DNA of 64,000 nucleotides from Dipteris shenzhenensis (lineage: Eukaryota > Polypodiophyta > Polypodiopsida > Gleicheniales). The position numbers and the translations under genes are program-made. Under the pieces are notes generated by a model. That model had not been told where the DNA came from and searched no databases. It worked only from the letters and a program-made list of their open reading frames with translations. This document shows positions 33,640-45,400 of the stretch, one piece after another; positions within the stretch are counted from its first letter, which is position 1; each line of letters begins with the position of its first letter. The stretch lies in assembly GCA_047967505.1 (NCBI GenBank), contig CM106540.1; one strand, written 5' to 3'.

Positions 33640-34345
33640 ATTTAAGGTTTAGGATTTCGTGGTTTGGGGTTTGGTGAGTTAGGGTTTAGGGTTTAGGGTT
33701 TGTGAGTTAGGAATTAGGGTTTGTGAGATAGGGTTAGGGTTTAGGGTTTGTGAGTTAGGGTTTAGGGTTTGGTGGTTTGGATTTAGGGTTTGGGGGTAGG
33801 GTTTAGGGTTTAGGGTTTAAGGTTTGGGAGTTAGGGTTTAGGGTTCAAGGTTTGAGGGTTAGGGTTCACGGTTTGGGGGTTAGGATTTAGAGTTTGGTGG
33901 TTTGGGTTTAGGGTTTAGGGGGTAGGGTTTAGGGTTTAGGGTTTGGGGGTTAGGGTTTAGGATCTAGGGTTTAGGGTTTAGGGTTTGGGGGTTAGGGTTT
34001 AGGGTTTAGGGTCTAGGGGTTAGGGTTTAGGGTTTAGGGTTTAGGGTTTAGGGGGTAGGGTTTAAGGTTTAGGGTTTGGGGGTTTAGGGTTTAGGGTTTA
34101 GGAGGTAGGGTTTAGGGTTTAGGGTTTGGAAGTTAGGGTTTAGGGGTTAGGGTTTAGGGTTTAGGGTTAGGGGGTTAGGGTTTAGGGTTTAGGGTTTAGG
34201 GGTTAGGGTTTAGGGTTTAGGAGCTAGGGTTTAGGGTTGTTATTAGTTAGGGTTGAGGGTTGAGGGTTTAGGATTTAGGGTTGTTTTGGTTTAGGGTTTA
34301 GGGTTTAGGGTTGTTATTGGTTTACGGTTGTTATTGGTTAGGGTC
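33640..34345 (+). repeat. Interstitial telomeric array, TTTAGGG orientation
   Basis: Degenerate (TTTAGGG)n with GGGGTTA and GGTTTGG variants, about 700 bp, opposite in orientation to the array at 28.5 kb. Confidence 0.95.
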
Positions 34346-34459
34346 TGATTAAATTTTTAAACAAGATGTAGATTTTTAGATCATTAATAAAGTAGATTAT
34401 TGAGAAGAGACTAATGTTCTTTATAATGGTTGTTACGCTTATTTGCAAAGGAAACTCAC

Positions 34460-35939
34460 AAAGGAGATGGCTACAAAATTGATTCCGGGGATGGAGGTGA
34501 TTTGATGTTGCAAAAGAGAAGTAGTTGCATTTGCTACAATCCATGAAAGTGATCCAAATTCTATTTGTCACTTTAGAAGACTTGGCGAAGATAAGGTGGC
34601 GGTTATCGTATCAAGGATTCTTAGTGCACATGTTGAGCTAAAGCATAAGTGTGGGGATATGGAAATCCTTGGAGATGTTATGCCCTATAATATTTCCAAC
34701 AAAGCATTTATTGCATGGGACAGAGATGAGACTTATCCAACACATGTCATCAGGAATACAAAGTGCATATCTTTGGATTTTAGAGTGGGAGATATTTTAC
34801 AAATGTTATCATTTGCAAATAAGAATGTAGCAGAAGGTCAAGTCTTGGGATTTGAACAAGTGGAACACTGGACATTTGCGTAAATGAGAATTCAAAAAGT
34901 TACTGATGATGGTATGGATGATAACTCAATATCATTGGATGGTCCCTACTATGAGGTAGGTAAGGATTTGAGATGGAGCATGCAATTTTTAAAGATTGGA
35001 AAGACTCGGCATGTGGTTTTTAATGATAAACATAATGTATACTACAACATCAAAGAATTGAAAGAATATGCCAATGTACCAAGCTCTATTCCTTCAGAGA
35101 TGGATGATTCCAATGCACTCAACTATAGCACTGACGTCTTATCAGAAGTTGATGAGTTCATTGGTACCGAGAATGAAAAATATTTCACAAGTGATGCCTT
35201 ATCCGGGGTGGATGAGTTCATGCACATTGAGAACTTGGGCAAAGATGTCAAAAGTGATATATTTTCAAGCATGGATGGCTTCATGGATACTGATAAAGTT
35301 CTTGGAGTCAAACCAAGTAACTATGGAATTATGGAAATCATGCACGATAGTATAATGAGTGATGTTCTCTCTGGAGTAGAGGAGTTTCAAGACTATGGAG
35401 TTATGAAATCCATAGAAAGTGCATCAATGAGCGATGTTCTCTTAGGAATAGATGAGTTTGAAGATCATTCTGGATACTCTATCACCACTGACTATGGAGT
35501 TATGAAATCCATAGAAAGTGCATCAATGAGTGATGTTCTCTCAAGAATAGATGAGTTTGAAGATCATTCAGGACACTCTAATGCCATTGTGACAAGTGGT
35601 TCTACGATTGTATCAAAAGTAGGGATGAGATCAACAAAGGACTATTCGGTGTTTGACTTTGATTGTGAACTTGTAAATGTTACAAATGGTTTGACGAATG
35701 TATCAAAAGCAAGGATGACATCAACAAAGGAATATTCAGTATTTGACTGTCAGAGTGATAAGATCAAGGATGCAACATCTCATGAAAACAACGTGAAAAA
35801 TAAATCTTACAAGGAGAACTACACAAATCCAAATAAGAATGTACAGAAGGTCCCAAAACGAACATACAGATGCATGAAAGACAACGAGAGTCCAGACAGA
35901 TCCAGAAAAGCTACCAAAGAGAATAAGAGTAATGAATGA
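34460..35939 (+). pseudogene. First ORF of the DUF7869-type element
   Basis: A single frame runs from about 34,466 to 35,939 with TGA near 34,500 and TAA at 34,881. The N-terminal part (VVAFATIHESDPNSICHFRR, then DVMPYNISNKAFIAWDRDET) resembles the small C-terminal domain of plant En/Spm TNP1-type proteins; this is a pattern judgement. The middle carries six imperfect repeats of SDVLSxxDEF, the last two as an almost exact 99-bp tandem copy (DYGVMKSIESASMSDVL). The C-terminus is basic (KNVQKVPKRTYRCMKD, SRKATKENKSNE). It lies directly upstream of the DUF7869 ORF and may belong to the same transcript. Confidence 0.5.
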
Positions 35940-36081
35940 AGATGTTATGCTAAAAGCAATGCGATCTACATGCTATAAGCGTACATGTATGCGATCCATT
36001 AACTTACATGACATCAAGGGTTGTAGAGAACATGTCTAGCAAAGGAAAGGAAGCATAAGAAATGAATACCTACTCACGAGA

Positions 36082-38172
36082 TTGTCTTGCTTTCTTGTAA
36101 ATGATAAGAGAAGGCAAAGTTCAGGACATCAAATAAGGCCTCTTATAAATGGAAAAAGTGTATGCAATAATGCATATCGCATTATTACAGGATTATCACA
36201 TGGCACATATTGGAATTTGGCTAATAAAGCAAAGTATGGAGTTAAATTTAACATTCATGAAAACATAGGAAGGCCCAAAACAAGAGCCTCAACGGTTGCA
36301 GCAACAACAATTTTGAGAGATTACATTTATGAAAATGCTTTACCGCAACCCCACCTATCAAAAATGCATCTTCCAATAGGTTTGACCAAAAAAGAAGTAT
36401 TTAAGTCTATTGGAGAAACACAGAGGCAAAGAGGGCATGCACCGACATCTTTTCATACTTTGTATACTCTTTGGAAAAAAAGCTTTGGACATGTTAAAAT
36501 CCCAAAGAGGCAAAAAATGTCAAAGTGCAATGACTGTGATGATCTAAAGCGAGCACTTGAGAGTGCAACATCTCCAGAACAAAAAGAAGCTTACAAAAAA
36601 AAGAGAGAATTTCATCATGGACTTGTTCGACATTCTAGAATAAAATATGCATTTTGGAAGGAGCAAGCTATTTCTCACCCAAATGAGTACATGTGCATTA
36701 TTGTAGATGGTATGGATCTAAATACAACAACATTACCTCGATTCGTTAACACTCCACCTAAGCTACAAGGCAAATACTTTTTAAAGACACATTTATGTGG
36801 AGTGTTAGTGCACGATTTAAGTTTTTTGTAGACATATGGATTGATTCCTTGCATCTACATGATAGCAATCAAGTTGTAACATCCGTTATGAAGGCGATTC
36901 ACAATGTACATGCAAAAAAAGGTCGCCTACCAACAACTTTGAGAGTACAAGCAGACAATTGCAAACGAGAGAATAAGAATGTACTCTTCTTTGCATTTTG
37001 CTCAATGCTAATCGCTCATAGAATCTTCAATGAGATTGAAGTTGGGTTTTTGTTGGTTGGGCACACACATGAGGATATCGATCAGGTATTTAGCACAGTT
37101 TCAAGAGAACTAAAACACAAGGACATGGAGACAATGGATGAGTTGATAAGAAAATGTGGGAGGAAAGTTGGTGGCGGTAAGGAAGGAACAATATGCTCAA
37201 TGGTTGAGAGGATGTATGATTGGAAGAGCTTTATTCTACCTTTCATACAAAAAGGTGGTGATGCCCTGATAGGTCATAGCGCTCCACACTATTTTCGCTT
37301 TTTCTTAAAGGATGAAAAACCATTGATGCAATGGCAACACTATTCTCTTGATACAAAATGGGAACCTGAAGAACCTTACTCTCTCTTAACTTCAAGCCCG
37401 AGCAAAGAAATGCATCCAACATGGGCTTCTATAAAAGAATTCAACGAGAAATCCAAAGGTGAAATAGAAGGCTTAAAAGCTTTTATTGCATACAAAGAGG
37501 AAATGCTCCGGAGATTTCCTGATTGGAAGCCCTCTTGGAAGGAACACACTAGTGTTGTAATTAGCAAGACCTACCAATTGATAAAGGACCTTGCAAAAAT
37601 GCGAGAAGATGATATTAAGGCAGAACGGCCTTTATTTTGGCCAAATGTTGGTAATGACTTGTGTCCAGCATGTGGTCTCTTTGAAAATGCGTTTGAATTG
37701 TTGCTCCCACGTCCATATTGTGGACTCAAGAAGAGAGAGTTTATGCCACAAATAGACATAGATGTCCATTGTTTTGTTGCAGTTCGACCATCGGGATGAA
37801 CATGAGAACGTGAAGTTTTGGGTTGCGAAAGTAGTTGATGTGAGCATGGATGACTGGGGGAGAGCTACAACATTTACAGCGGTATGGTATGAGCCAAGGG
37901 GCAGGAAGGAGAACCAAGATAATAGTACATTGTATAGTAGTTGTATGAAAAAGGAATGGGTCCCAAACCATGAAGCAATTTCAAGACTTTCCATAGAGAC
38001 AGTCATAGTATCTTGGAAATCAAGGTCAAAGAAAACAAAGAAGCACATGGGATATGATGTAGAAGACAAAATAAAATTACCGCAACCAATTATTACGCAC
38101 ATTATAGAGTTCATAAAGATGCTCGCCCGGGAGGAAGTAGAAGGAGATAGCGCAAATGAAGAATGCCCATGA
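36082..38172 (+). pseudogene. DUF7869-type protein, candidate DDE-like transposase
   Basis: Part 1 (36,082-36,831): ITGLSHGTYWNLANKAK, then CNDCDDLKRAL (CxxC zinc-binding-like) and IIVDGMDLNT. Part 2 (from about 36,795): VQADNCKRENKNVLFFAF, then FLLVGHTHEDIDQVFSTVSR, ending near 37,799 with CPACGLFENAFELL. Part 3 (37,762-38,172): FWVAKVVD module. Parts 1 and 2 are separated by a frameshift at a T-run near 36,825. Part 3 is in another frame, and a TTGTTGCAG acceptor at 37,789 suggests an intron or indel. The acidic residues in DGMD, ADN and HTHEDID are spaced like an RNase H-fold DDE/D triad. That role is inference; DUF7869 itself is uncharacterised. Confidence 0.7.
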
Positions 38173-39290
38173 TAACACCATTCAAATATCGAGAAAGAGT
38201 GAAGGTGGTGGTGGTTGTCAGATGAGAGTGAATGAAGATGGCACCCCAAGCGACAAGTGACGACAGAAAGGACATTCTAAACAAGCAAATGTTTGGATCG
38301 CTCATTTCTGTGATCATGATAGAAAAGGACATTCAAACAAGCAAATGTTTGGATTGCCCATTTGTACTAAACTCATTGTAAAGGAAAAATTAAACTATTG
38401 AAAAGGCCGTAGGAGATCCTTTGTACAAAGACTCATTCAGAGCAATATTTGTTGTAAAACTTATGACATGATAATGTAAAATTGCAAGCATAGCTATTGC
38501 TATTTTTTGGAGTACAAAAGAGGCTTCCATCATGTCTCATGTCTATATAAACCTTTTAATTTCTTGAATATTCAAGAGTGTTATAGTTTTCTACATTGAA
38601 AGTAAAAAGAGTCTTACAAGTCTCTTGTGTATACATTTTTAAAATGTTGTGAATCCTCAATAGCATGGTTTTTCATGGATTTAAACTAATTACTTGGATT
38701 TTTTATTTTAAGAATATGATTCTTATAAACAAGAAATACAAATTTAGGATTTAATAGTAGTTTTTGCATTATTTGTACAACATTGTAGAGAGATATTTTG
38801 AAATGTATTATGTGAAAATGATAGTGCCAGAAAGTAAACTTTTGATTCTCAAATGACATTTTCATAAAGTAAAATTTTCATTTCGGAAGGACTTTAAGGA
38901 ATAGTCCAAAAGTAGACACATGAGTCCAAAATTAATGAAATAAGTGTTATATACACAATATTGCATCTTCAAAATATATTGAGAAGTGATTTGGTTCCAT
39001 TCTTTTAGAAATTTATCGATGAATAGCCATGACGAGAAACTCGGTTGTAATCATCTTTTCTTGTTTTCTATGCTAATGTAGGAAGCAAGTTCTCTCCTTT
39101 CAATAAGTGACCTTTTCATATTTGTAAAGTAAATTATATGTTGAAGTAGAAGCACCTACTTTATTTTCCCGTTGTGGATGAGAGCATTAAAAATGACTTG
39201 AAATTCACCAATTCGAATAATCTGCAAACAAAATATCAAGGTTGTTAACACTTTATATTTTTCACTCAAAATTTATAATGTCTCTAGTTT
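38173..39290. other. 3' flank of the DUF7869 element
   Basis: A direct duplication of about 38 bp (GAAAGGACATTCTAAACAAG then CAAATGTTTGGAT) lies at 38,268 and 38,323. The rest is AT-rich with no gene seen. An element end may lie here but no inverted repeat was found. Confidence 0.4.
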
Positions 39291-39299
39291 ATGTTGATA

Positions 39300-40215
39300 C
39301 CAATTTGAATATAGCATGTAGGAATTTGAATGTGGCATATAGCATTTTGAATATAGAACATGGTAAATAGCTCTTTCTTTTTGCACATAGGAGTTTGTGT
39401 TTAGCATACATTTTTATGCATATATTTTGTAGCTATTTGATTTTGGGATATAGCAATTTTCATCTATCACTTTGTGTATATTTGGTGGCAATTTGAATTT
39501 AAGATATAGCATTCATACATAGCATTTTTCATTTAGAATTAGCACTTAGCATTGATCAACTAGCATTTTTGCATTTAGCATATAGCACTTTGTATCCAAC
39601 ACATAAACAAATAAACTTAACCACACATTCGTGCAGGGGGAGAGTCGGCACATTTTCTCTCCAAAAATTATAAGACCAAGGAACGTGCCCTTCCTTGGGT
39701 TCATATTATTTTGCATTTTGCACATAGTATTTTGCATATAGTATGTAGCAATTTGAGTTTGGGACATAAAACATAGCACTTTGCATTTTGCACATGGTAC
39801 TTTGTTTTTAGAACTGTATGATTTTGTATGTTGTACATAGTATTTTGCATTTAGCACATACCATTGAGCAAGTAGCATTTTTGCATTTAGCACATAGCAC
39901 TTTTTATCAAACACATAAATTAATAAACTTAACCACACATTCGTGTGGGGGGAGAGTCGGCACATTTCCTCTCCAAAAATTATAAGACCAAGGAACCTGC
40001 CCTTCCTTGGGTTCATATCATTTTGCATTTTGCACTTAGTATTTTGCATTTTGCACTTAGTGAGTTTGTGATATAGAACATAGCACTTTGCATTTTGCAC
40101 ATGGTACTTTGCATTTAGGAATGTATGATTTTGTATTTTGCACATAGTATTTTGCATATAGCATGTAGCAATTTGAGTTTGGGATATAGAACTTTGCATT
40201 TAGTATATAGCAATT
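39300..40215. repeat. AT-rich array (GCATTTAGCACATAGCA type) with 310-bp duplication
   Basis: Short motifs TTTGCATTT, AGCACATAGCA and TAGCAATTTGA recur throughout. A longer block containing ACATTCGTGTGGGGGGAGAG and AGACCAAGGAACCTGCCCTT occurs at about 39,558-39,721 and 39,868-40,031. The Met/Cys/Lys/Asn-rich minus frame (39,546-40,199) is an artefact. Confidence 0.85.
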
Positions 40216-40220
40216 TTCAT

Positions 40221-40822
40221 TTAGGTATTAGTGTTAAAATGGCGAACATGCCATATCAACATCTTGGGTGGTCCTTGAACTAGGTATATGTGCATTGAGC
40301 TATATGGTGCATTGACTTTATATGGTTTCAAGCTTGTAGAATAGTAGCTAGGAATGAGGAGGAGCTTTCCTACAGCTAGGTTATAGACGGGCACCATAAG
40401 AGTGGGCTTGTGAGGTTGATGCTTTTGTCCTCTTGAAAGCCTGTATGATGAGATCCATTTTGTGAGGGATACGAAATCAAATTTTGGCAAGTACGGGGGG
40501 AATCGTGAGTGGTCCAAGGTTGCAAAGAGGTGCTTAAGGAGCTACAAACTAGAAACCCTTGTCATATACATATAATGAATTGGCACAATCAAATTGTCTT
40601 TGCAAGGAATTATGACTGCTATTTTGAAAGCTTGAATGAGGATATTCTTGTTTAGTTCTGAGAGTGAGCGTGTGCATCGGTACATGAACAGGCATGGATA
40701 TTTGGATAATAGATTTTTGGTCATGGTATGAGATTGGCACCACTGCCATTCTCCACTGGTGGCATTCTCCATAAAGATTGACACAATTCCATATGATCTC
40801 TACACATCGGAGACTGTGATAA
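40221..40822 (-). other. Unrecognised minus-strand frames joined to an array monomer
   Basis: Minus frames at 40,517-40,221 and 40,784-40,542 are not recognisable. The segment 40,725-40,822 is the reverse complement of the 42.5-47.6 kb array monomer (ATCATATGGAATTGTGTCAA, GGAGAATGGCAGTGGTGCCA), so one monomer lies outside the array in opposite orientation. Confidence 0.5.
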
Positions 40823-42480
40823 CCTTTTGCATTTCATTAAAAAACAAATTTAACAAGTTTAATATATTTAACCTATCCTACCTATGCACTTTTTTTTAAT
40901 GTAACCTATTAAAATCATTGTCATTAAACTAGGATCTAAGAATCCTCCCTACACCCTTCTCAAGGGATATTAAAATTGGCTTATGATTAGAGAACAAGAG
41001 GAACGTTAAAGTAGTGGTGTCAGCAAAAATCCTTCTAGAGAAATAAGCAAGGACGGCGAGATATACGAAGCCAGAGATGTGTCATTGAGCTTCAAGTATA
41101 CACTTGGGCTCCATAAACCACGCAAGGCTCTAGAAGCCTCTTGTAATAGGCCTTGACAAGAACTACAGTCTTTTCAAGAGCATAAGAATGTACTTCAATA
41201 ACTACTTAGCTTGAAATAAGTTCTCATTGGAGTTTAGAATGCAAGCTTCAAGAGCAACACATAAAAATATAGTCAATGTTGTCTAGACATACTCATAGTG
41301 ATGTAGAAGTCATCTTTGTGCAAATTCACAAACCTCTACCTCTCTCTCTCTCATAGAAGGGAATTCCACACACAAATCCTATCAAACATAAATATCAAAC
41401 AATAAGAAAATGAGTTCCTAGGGGGCTCCTACAATCAAGCTCTAGAGATCTCAAATATAAATGGGAACTATACTACTCAAAGAAATGGTGAAGATGGGCA
41501 ATGTTGTAGAGGGAGGGCTTTACAGCGTAACAAAAGCAAGGGCTTACAAGAGAGAGACACTATAGGGGGAAGAAGAACACCATGGGCTGATATAAAGATA
41601 GGGGTGAGAGAGAGGGGACAAGATGACTAATTGTACACTACATTAGAAAATGAAGATGAGGGTAAATATACATCTTAGTGGATAATGACTATTCCTTATA
41701 ATCCACATGTTGAGGATAATAGTGCAATTTAACACTTTTTAAATAGATTATGGCTAGGTTGCAATGAAAGGTTAGCTGTGTCAAGAGGGCAAATCTATTT
41801 GAAGGGCACTTATCGAGATTGTCAATGGCTTGACCATAAAATTTAAGCCGCTGCATTAGGACAATCTAGTTGGTTGTGCACAAAGCCTTTCTATAAGCCT
41901 TGTGATGTTATGACTCATGTGCTACTATATTTCCAAATTCTTATTGAGGTGAACTTCCTCCTTTGACAAGACTAATATACACAACCTAACTAGTTTGTCG
42001 CTTGATACAACTCCCATAAAGATACATGTTATGAAAACTTTATAATTATTTCTACTAAATGAAATGCAAGCATGACCACTTGTGAAGTTCATTAGTTACT
42101 TTGGCATAGTAGAGAGAGAATGAGAAGTGCTTGAGAAGGTGAACATAGAAGTCATCCACGGAAGACAACAATGGCTTGAGGATGATTTCCTTAAAGAGTG
42201 CTTCTTAAGAAATTGATGGGCTAGGGGTTAAGGATGATAATTCTAAAACATTAAGCATCTAGATCAAGTAGATTAGGGACATAATTCAAGTGCACCTTTA
42301 TTCAAAAGGAGTTACTCTCACAGGCGCACCATGGGCACCACCCACACATCATGGATGGGCAAGATTGCCCGCCCCATCCAACCCATGGCACAGATGCATT
42401 CAATGCACCATAGAGGGACTTAGGTAGCTCTAGTGTGAAAACAGCATAAGCATTCAAGCTGCCAACTTAAGGGCACTGAA
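40823..42480. other. Stretch without recognised gene
   Basis: No convincing frame. The piece GACTAATTGTACACTACATT...AAAATGAAGATGAGGG at 41,622-41,665 resembles part of the 7.5/11.5 kb LTR family (GATTAACTGTACACTAGATT), so an old LTR relic may lie at about 41,590-41,760. Confidence 0.35.
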
Positions 42481-42489
42481 AACATGCAC

Positions 42490-45400
42490 AAGGAATCCTA
42501 AACTCACATGTGCATTGGCACTTTTGCCATTATCCTACTGTAGCCAATAAAATTAGTGGAATGTCAATCTATAGGTTCAGTTTGTCTAGAAATTTACCAC
42601 TATTGAAGAATGGTAGTGATGCCAATCTCATGCTGTCTAGACTACCACTAGTGTGGAATGGAATCAGACACCACTCTCCTATGATCACTGGAAGACCCCT
42701 CCTAGAATAGTAGGGTAAACATTTGTATAAGTGGAGAATGGCAGTGGTGCCAATCTCTTATTAAGCCCTAAGAAATGGCATTGAGAAGCCTAAACTCACA
42801 TGTGCATTCTTCTATGTAGTGATCACTGTCTCCGCTGTGTAGAGATCATATGGAATTGTGTCAATCTCTGTGGAGAATGCCACTAGTGGAGAATGGCAGT
42901 GGTTCCAATCTCATACCATGACCTCAAAACATCCACAAGGAATCCTAAACTCACATGTGCATTGGCACTTTTGCCATTATCCTACTGCAGCCAATAAAAT
43001 TAGTGGAATGTCAATCTATAGGTTCAGTTTGTCTAGATTACCACTAGCGGAGAATGGCAGTGATGCCAATCTCATGATGGTAACTACATAATGACACTCA
43101 GATCATCAAACTCACATGTGGAATGGAATAGGACACCACTCTCCTATGATCACTAGAATACCCCTCCTAGAATAGTAGGGTAAACATTTGTACAAGTGGA
43201 GAATGGCAGTGGTGCCAATCTCTTTTTAGGCCCTAAGAAATGGCATTGAGAAGCCTAAACTCACATGTGCAGAGATCATATGGAATTGTGTCAATCTCTG
43301 TGGAGAATGCCACCAGTGGAGAATGGAAGAGGTGCCAATCTCATACCATGACCTAAAAACATGCACAAGGAATCCTAAACTCACATGTGCATTCTTCTAT
43401 GTAATGATCACTGTCTCCGCTATGTAGAGATCATATGGAATCCTAAACTCACATGTAGAAGAAGGGGAATTGTGTCAATCTCTGAGATCATCAAACTCAC
43501 ATGTGGATTGGAATTGGACACCACTCTCCTATGATCACTGGAATACCCCTCCTAGAATAGTAGGGTAAACATTTGTACAAGTGGAGAATGGCAGTGGTGC
43601 CAATCTCTTATTAGGCCCTGAGAAATGGCATTGAGAAGCCTAAACTCACATGTGCAGAGATCATATGGAATTGTGTCAATCTCTGTGGAGAATGCCACCA
43701 GTGGAGAATGGCAGTGGTGCCAATCTCATACCATGACCTGAAAACATGCACAAGGAATCCTAAACTCACATGTGCATTGGCACTTTTGCCATTATCCTAT
43801 TGTAGCCAATAAAATTAGTGGAATGTCAATCTATAGGTTTAGTTTGTCTAGATTACCACTAGCGGAGAATGGCAGTGATGCCAATCTCATGATGGCAACT
43901 ACATAATTGCATAATGACACTAAGATCATCAAACTCACATGTGGAATGGAATAGGACACCACTCTCCTATGATCACTAGAATACCGCTCCTAGAATAGTA
44001 GGATAAACATTTGTACAAGTGGAGAATGGTAGGGGTGCCAATCTCTTATTAGGCCCTAAGAAATGGCATTGAGAAGCCTAAACTCACATGTGCATTCTTC
44101 TATGTAGTGATCATTGTGTCCACTGTGTAGAGATCATATGGAATTGTGTCAATCCCTATGGAGAATGCCACCAATAAAGAATGGCAGTGGTGCCAATCTC
44201 ATACCATGACCTGAAAATATGCACAAGGAATCCTAAACTCACATGTGCATTGGCACTTTTGTGGAATTGTGTCAATCTCTGAGAAGAATGCCACTAGTGG
44301 AGATTGGCAATGGTGCCAATCTCATACCATGACCTGAAAACATGCACAAGGAATCCTAAACTCACATGTGCATTCTTCTATGTAGTGATCACTGTCTCTG
44401 CTATGTAGAGATCATATGGAATTATGTCAATCTCTGTGTAGAATGCCACCAGTGGAGAACGGTAGTGGTGCCAATCTCATACCATGACCTGAAAACATGC
44501 ACAAGGAATCCTAAACTCACATGTGCATTCTTCTATGTAGTGATCACTGTCTCCGCTGTGTAGAGATCATATGGAATTGTGTCAATCTCTGAGATCATCA
44601 AACTCACATGTGGAATGGAATAGGACACCACTCTCCTATGATCATCACCAATCTCATACCATGACTTGAAAACATGTACAAGGAATCCTAAACTCACATG
44701 TGCATTGGCGCTTTTGCCATTATCCTACTGCCATTCTCCGCTAGTGGTAATGTGCATTCTTCTATGTAGTGATCACAGTCTCCGATGTGTAGAGATCATA
44801 TGGAATTGTGCCAATCTCTGTGGAGAATGCCACCAATGGAGAATGGCAGTGCTGCCAATCTCATACCATGACCTGAAAACATGCACAAGGAATCCGAAAC
44901 TCACATGTGCATTGGCACTTTTGCCATTATCCTACTGCGGCCAATAAAATTAGTGGAATGTCAATCTATAGGTTTTATTTGTCTAGATTACCACTAGCAG
45001 AGAATGGCAGTTGACTGCCAATCTCATGCTTGCCCTAAGAAATGGCATTGAGAATCCTAAACTCACATGTGCATTCTTCTATGTAGTGATCATTGTCTCC
45101 GCTGTGTAGAGATTATATGGAATTGTGTCAATCTCTTATTAGGCCAATCTCTTATTAGGAGAACTGGCAGTGGTGCCAATCTAATACCATGACCTGAAAA
45201 CATGCACAAGGAATCCTAAACTCACATGTGCATTGGCACTTTTGCCATTATCCTACTGCCATTCTCCGTTAGTGGTATTGTGCATTCTTCTATGCAGTGA
45301 TCACTGTCTCCGCTGTGTAGAGATCATATGGATTTGTGTCAATCTCTATGGAGAATGCCACCAGTGGAGAATGGCAGTGGTGCCAATCTCATACCATGAC

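Noticed and set aside
39546-40199. 217-codon minus frame rich in Met, Gln, Asn, Lys and Cys
   Set aside because: It translates a short AT-rich tandem repeat; repetition of the peptide follows the DNA repeat.
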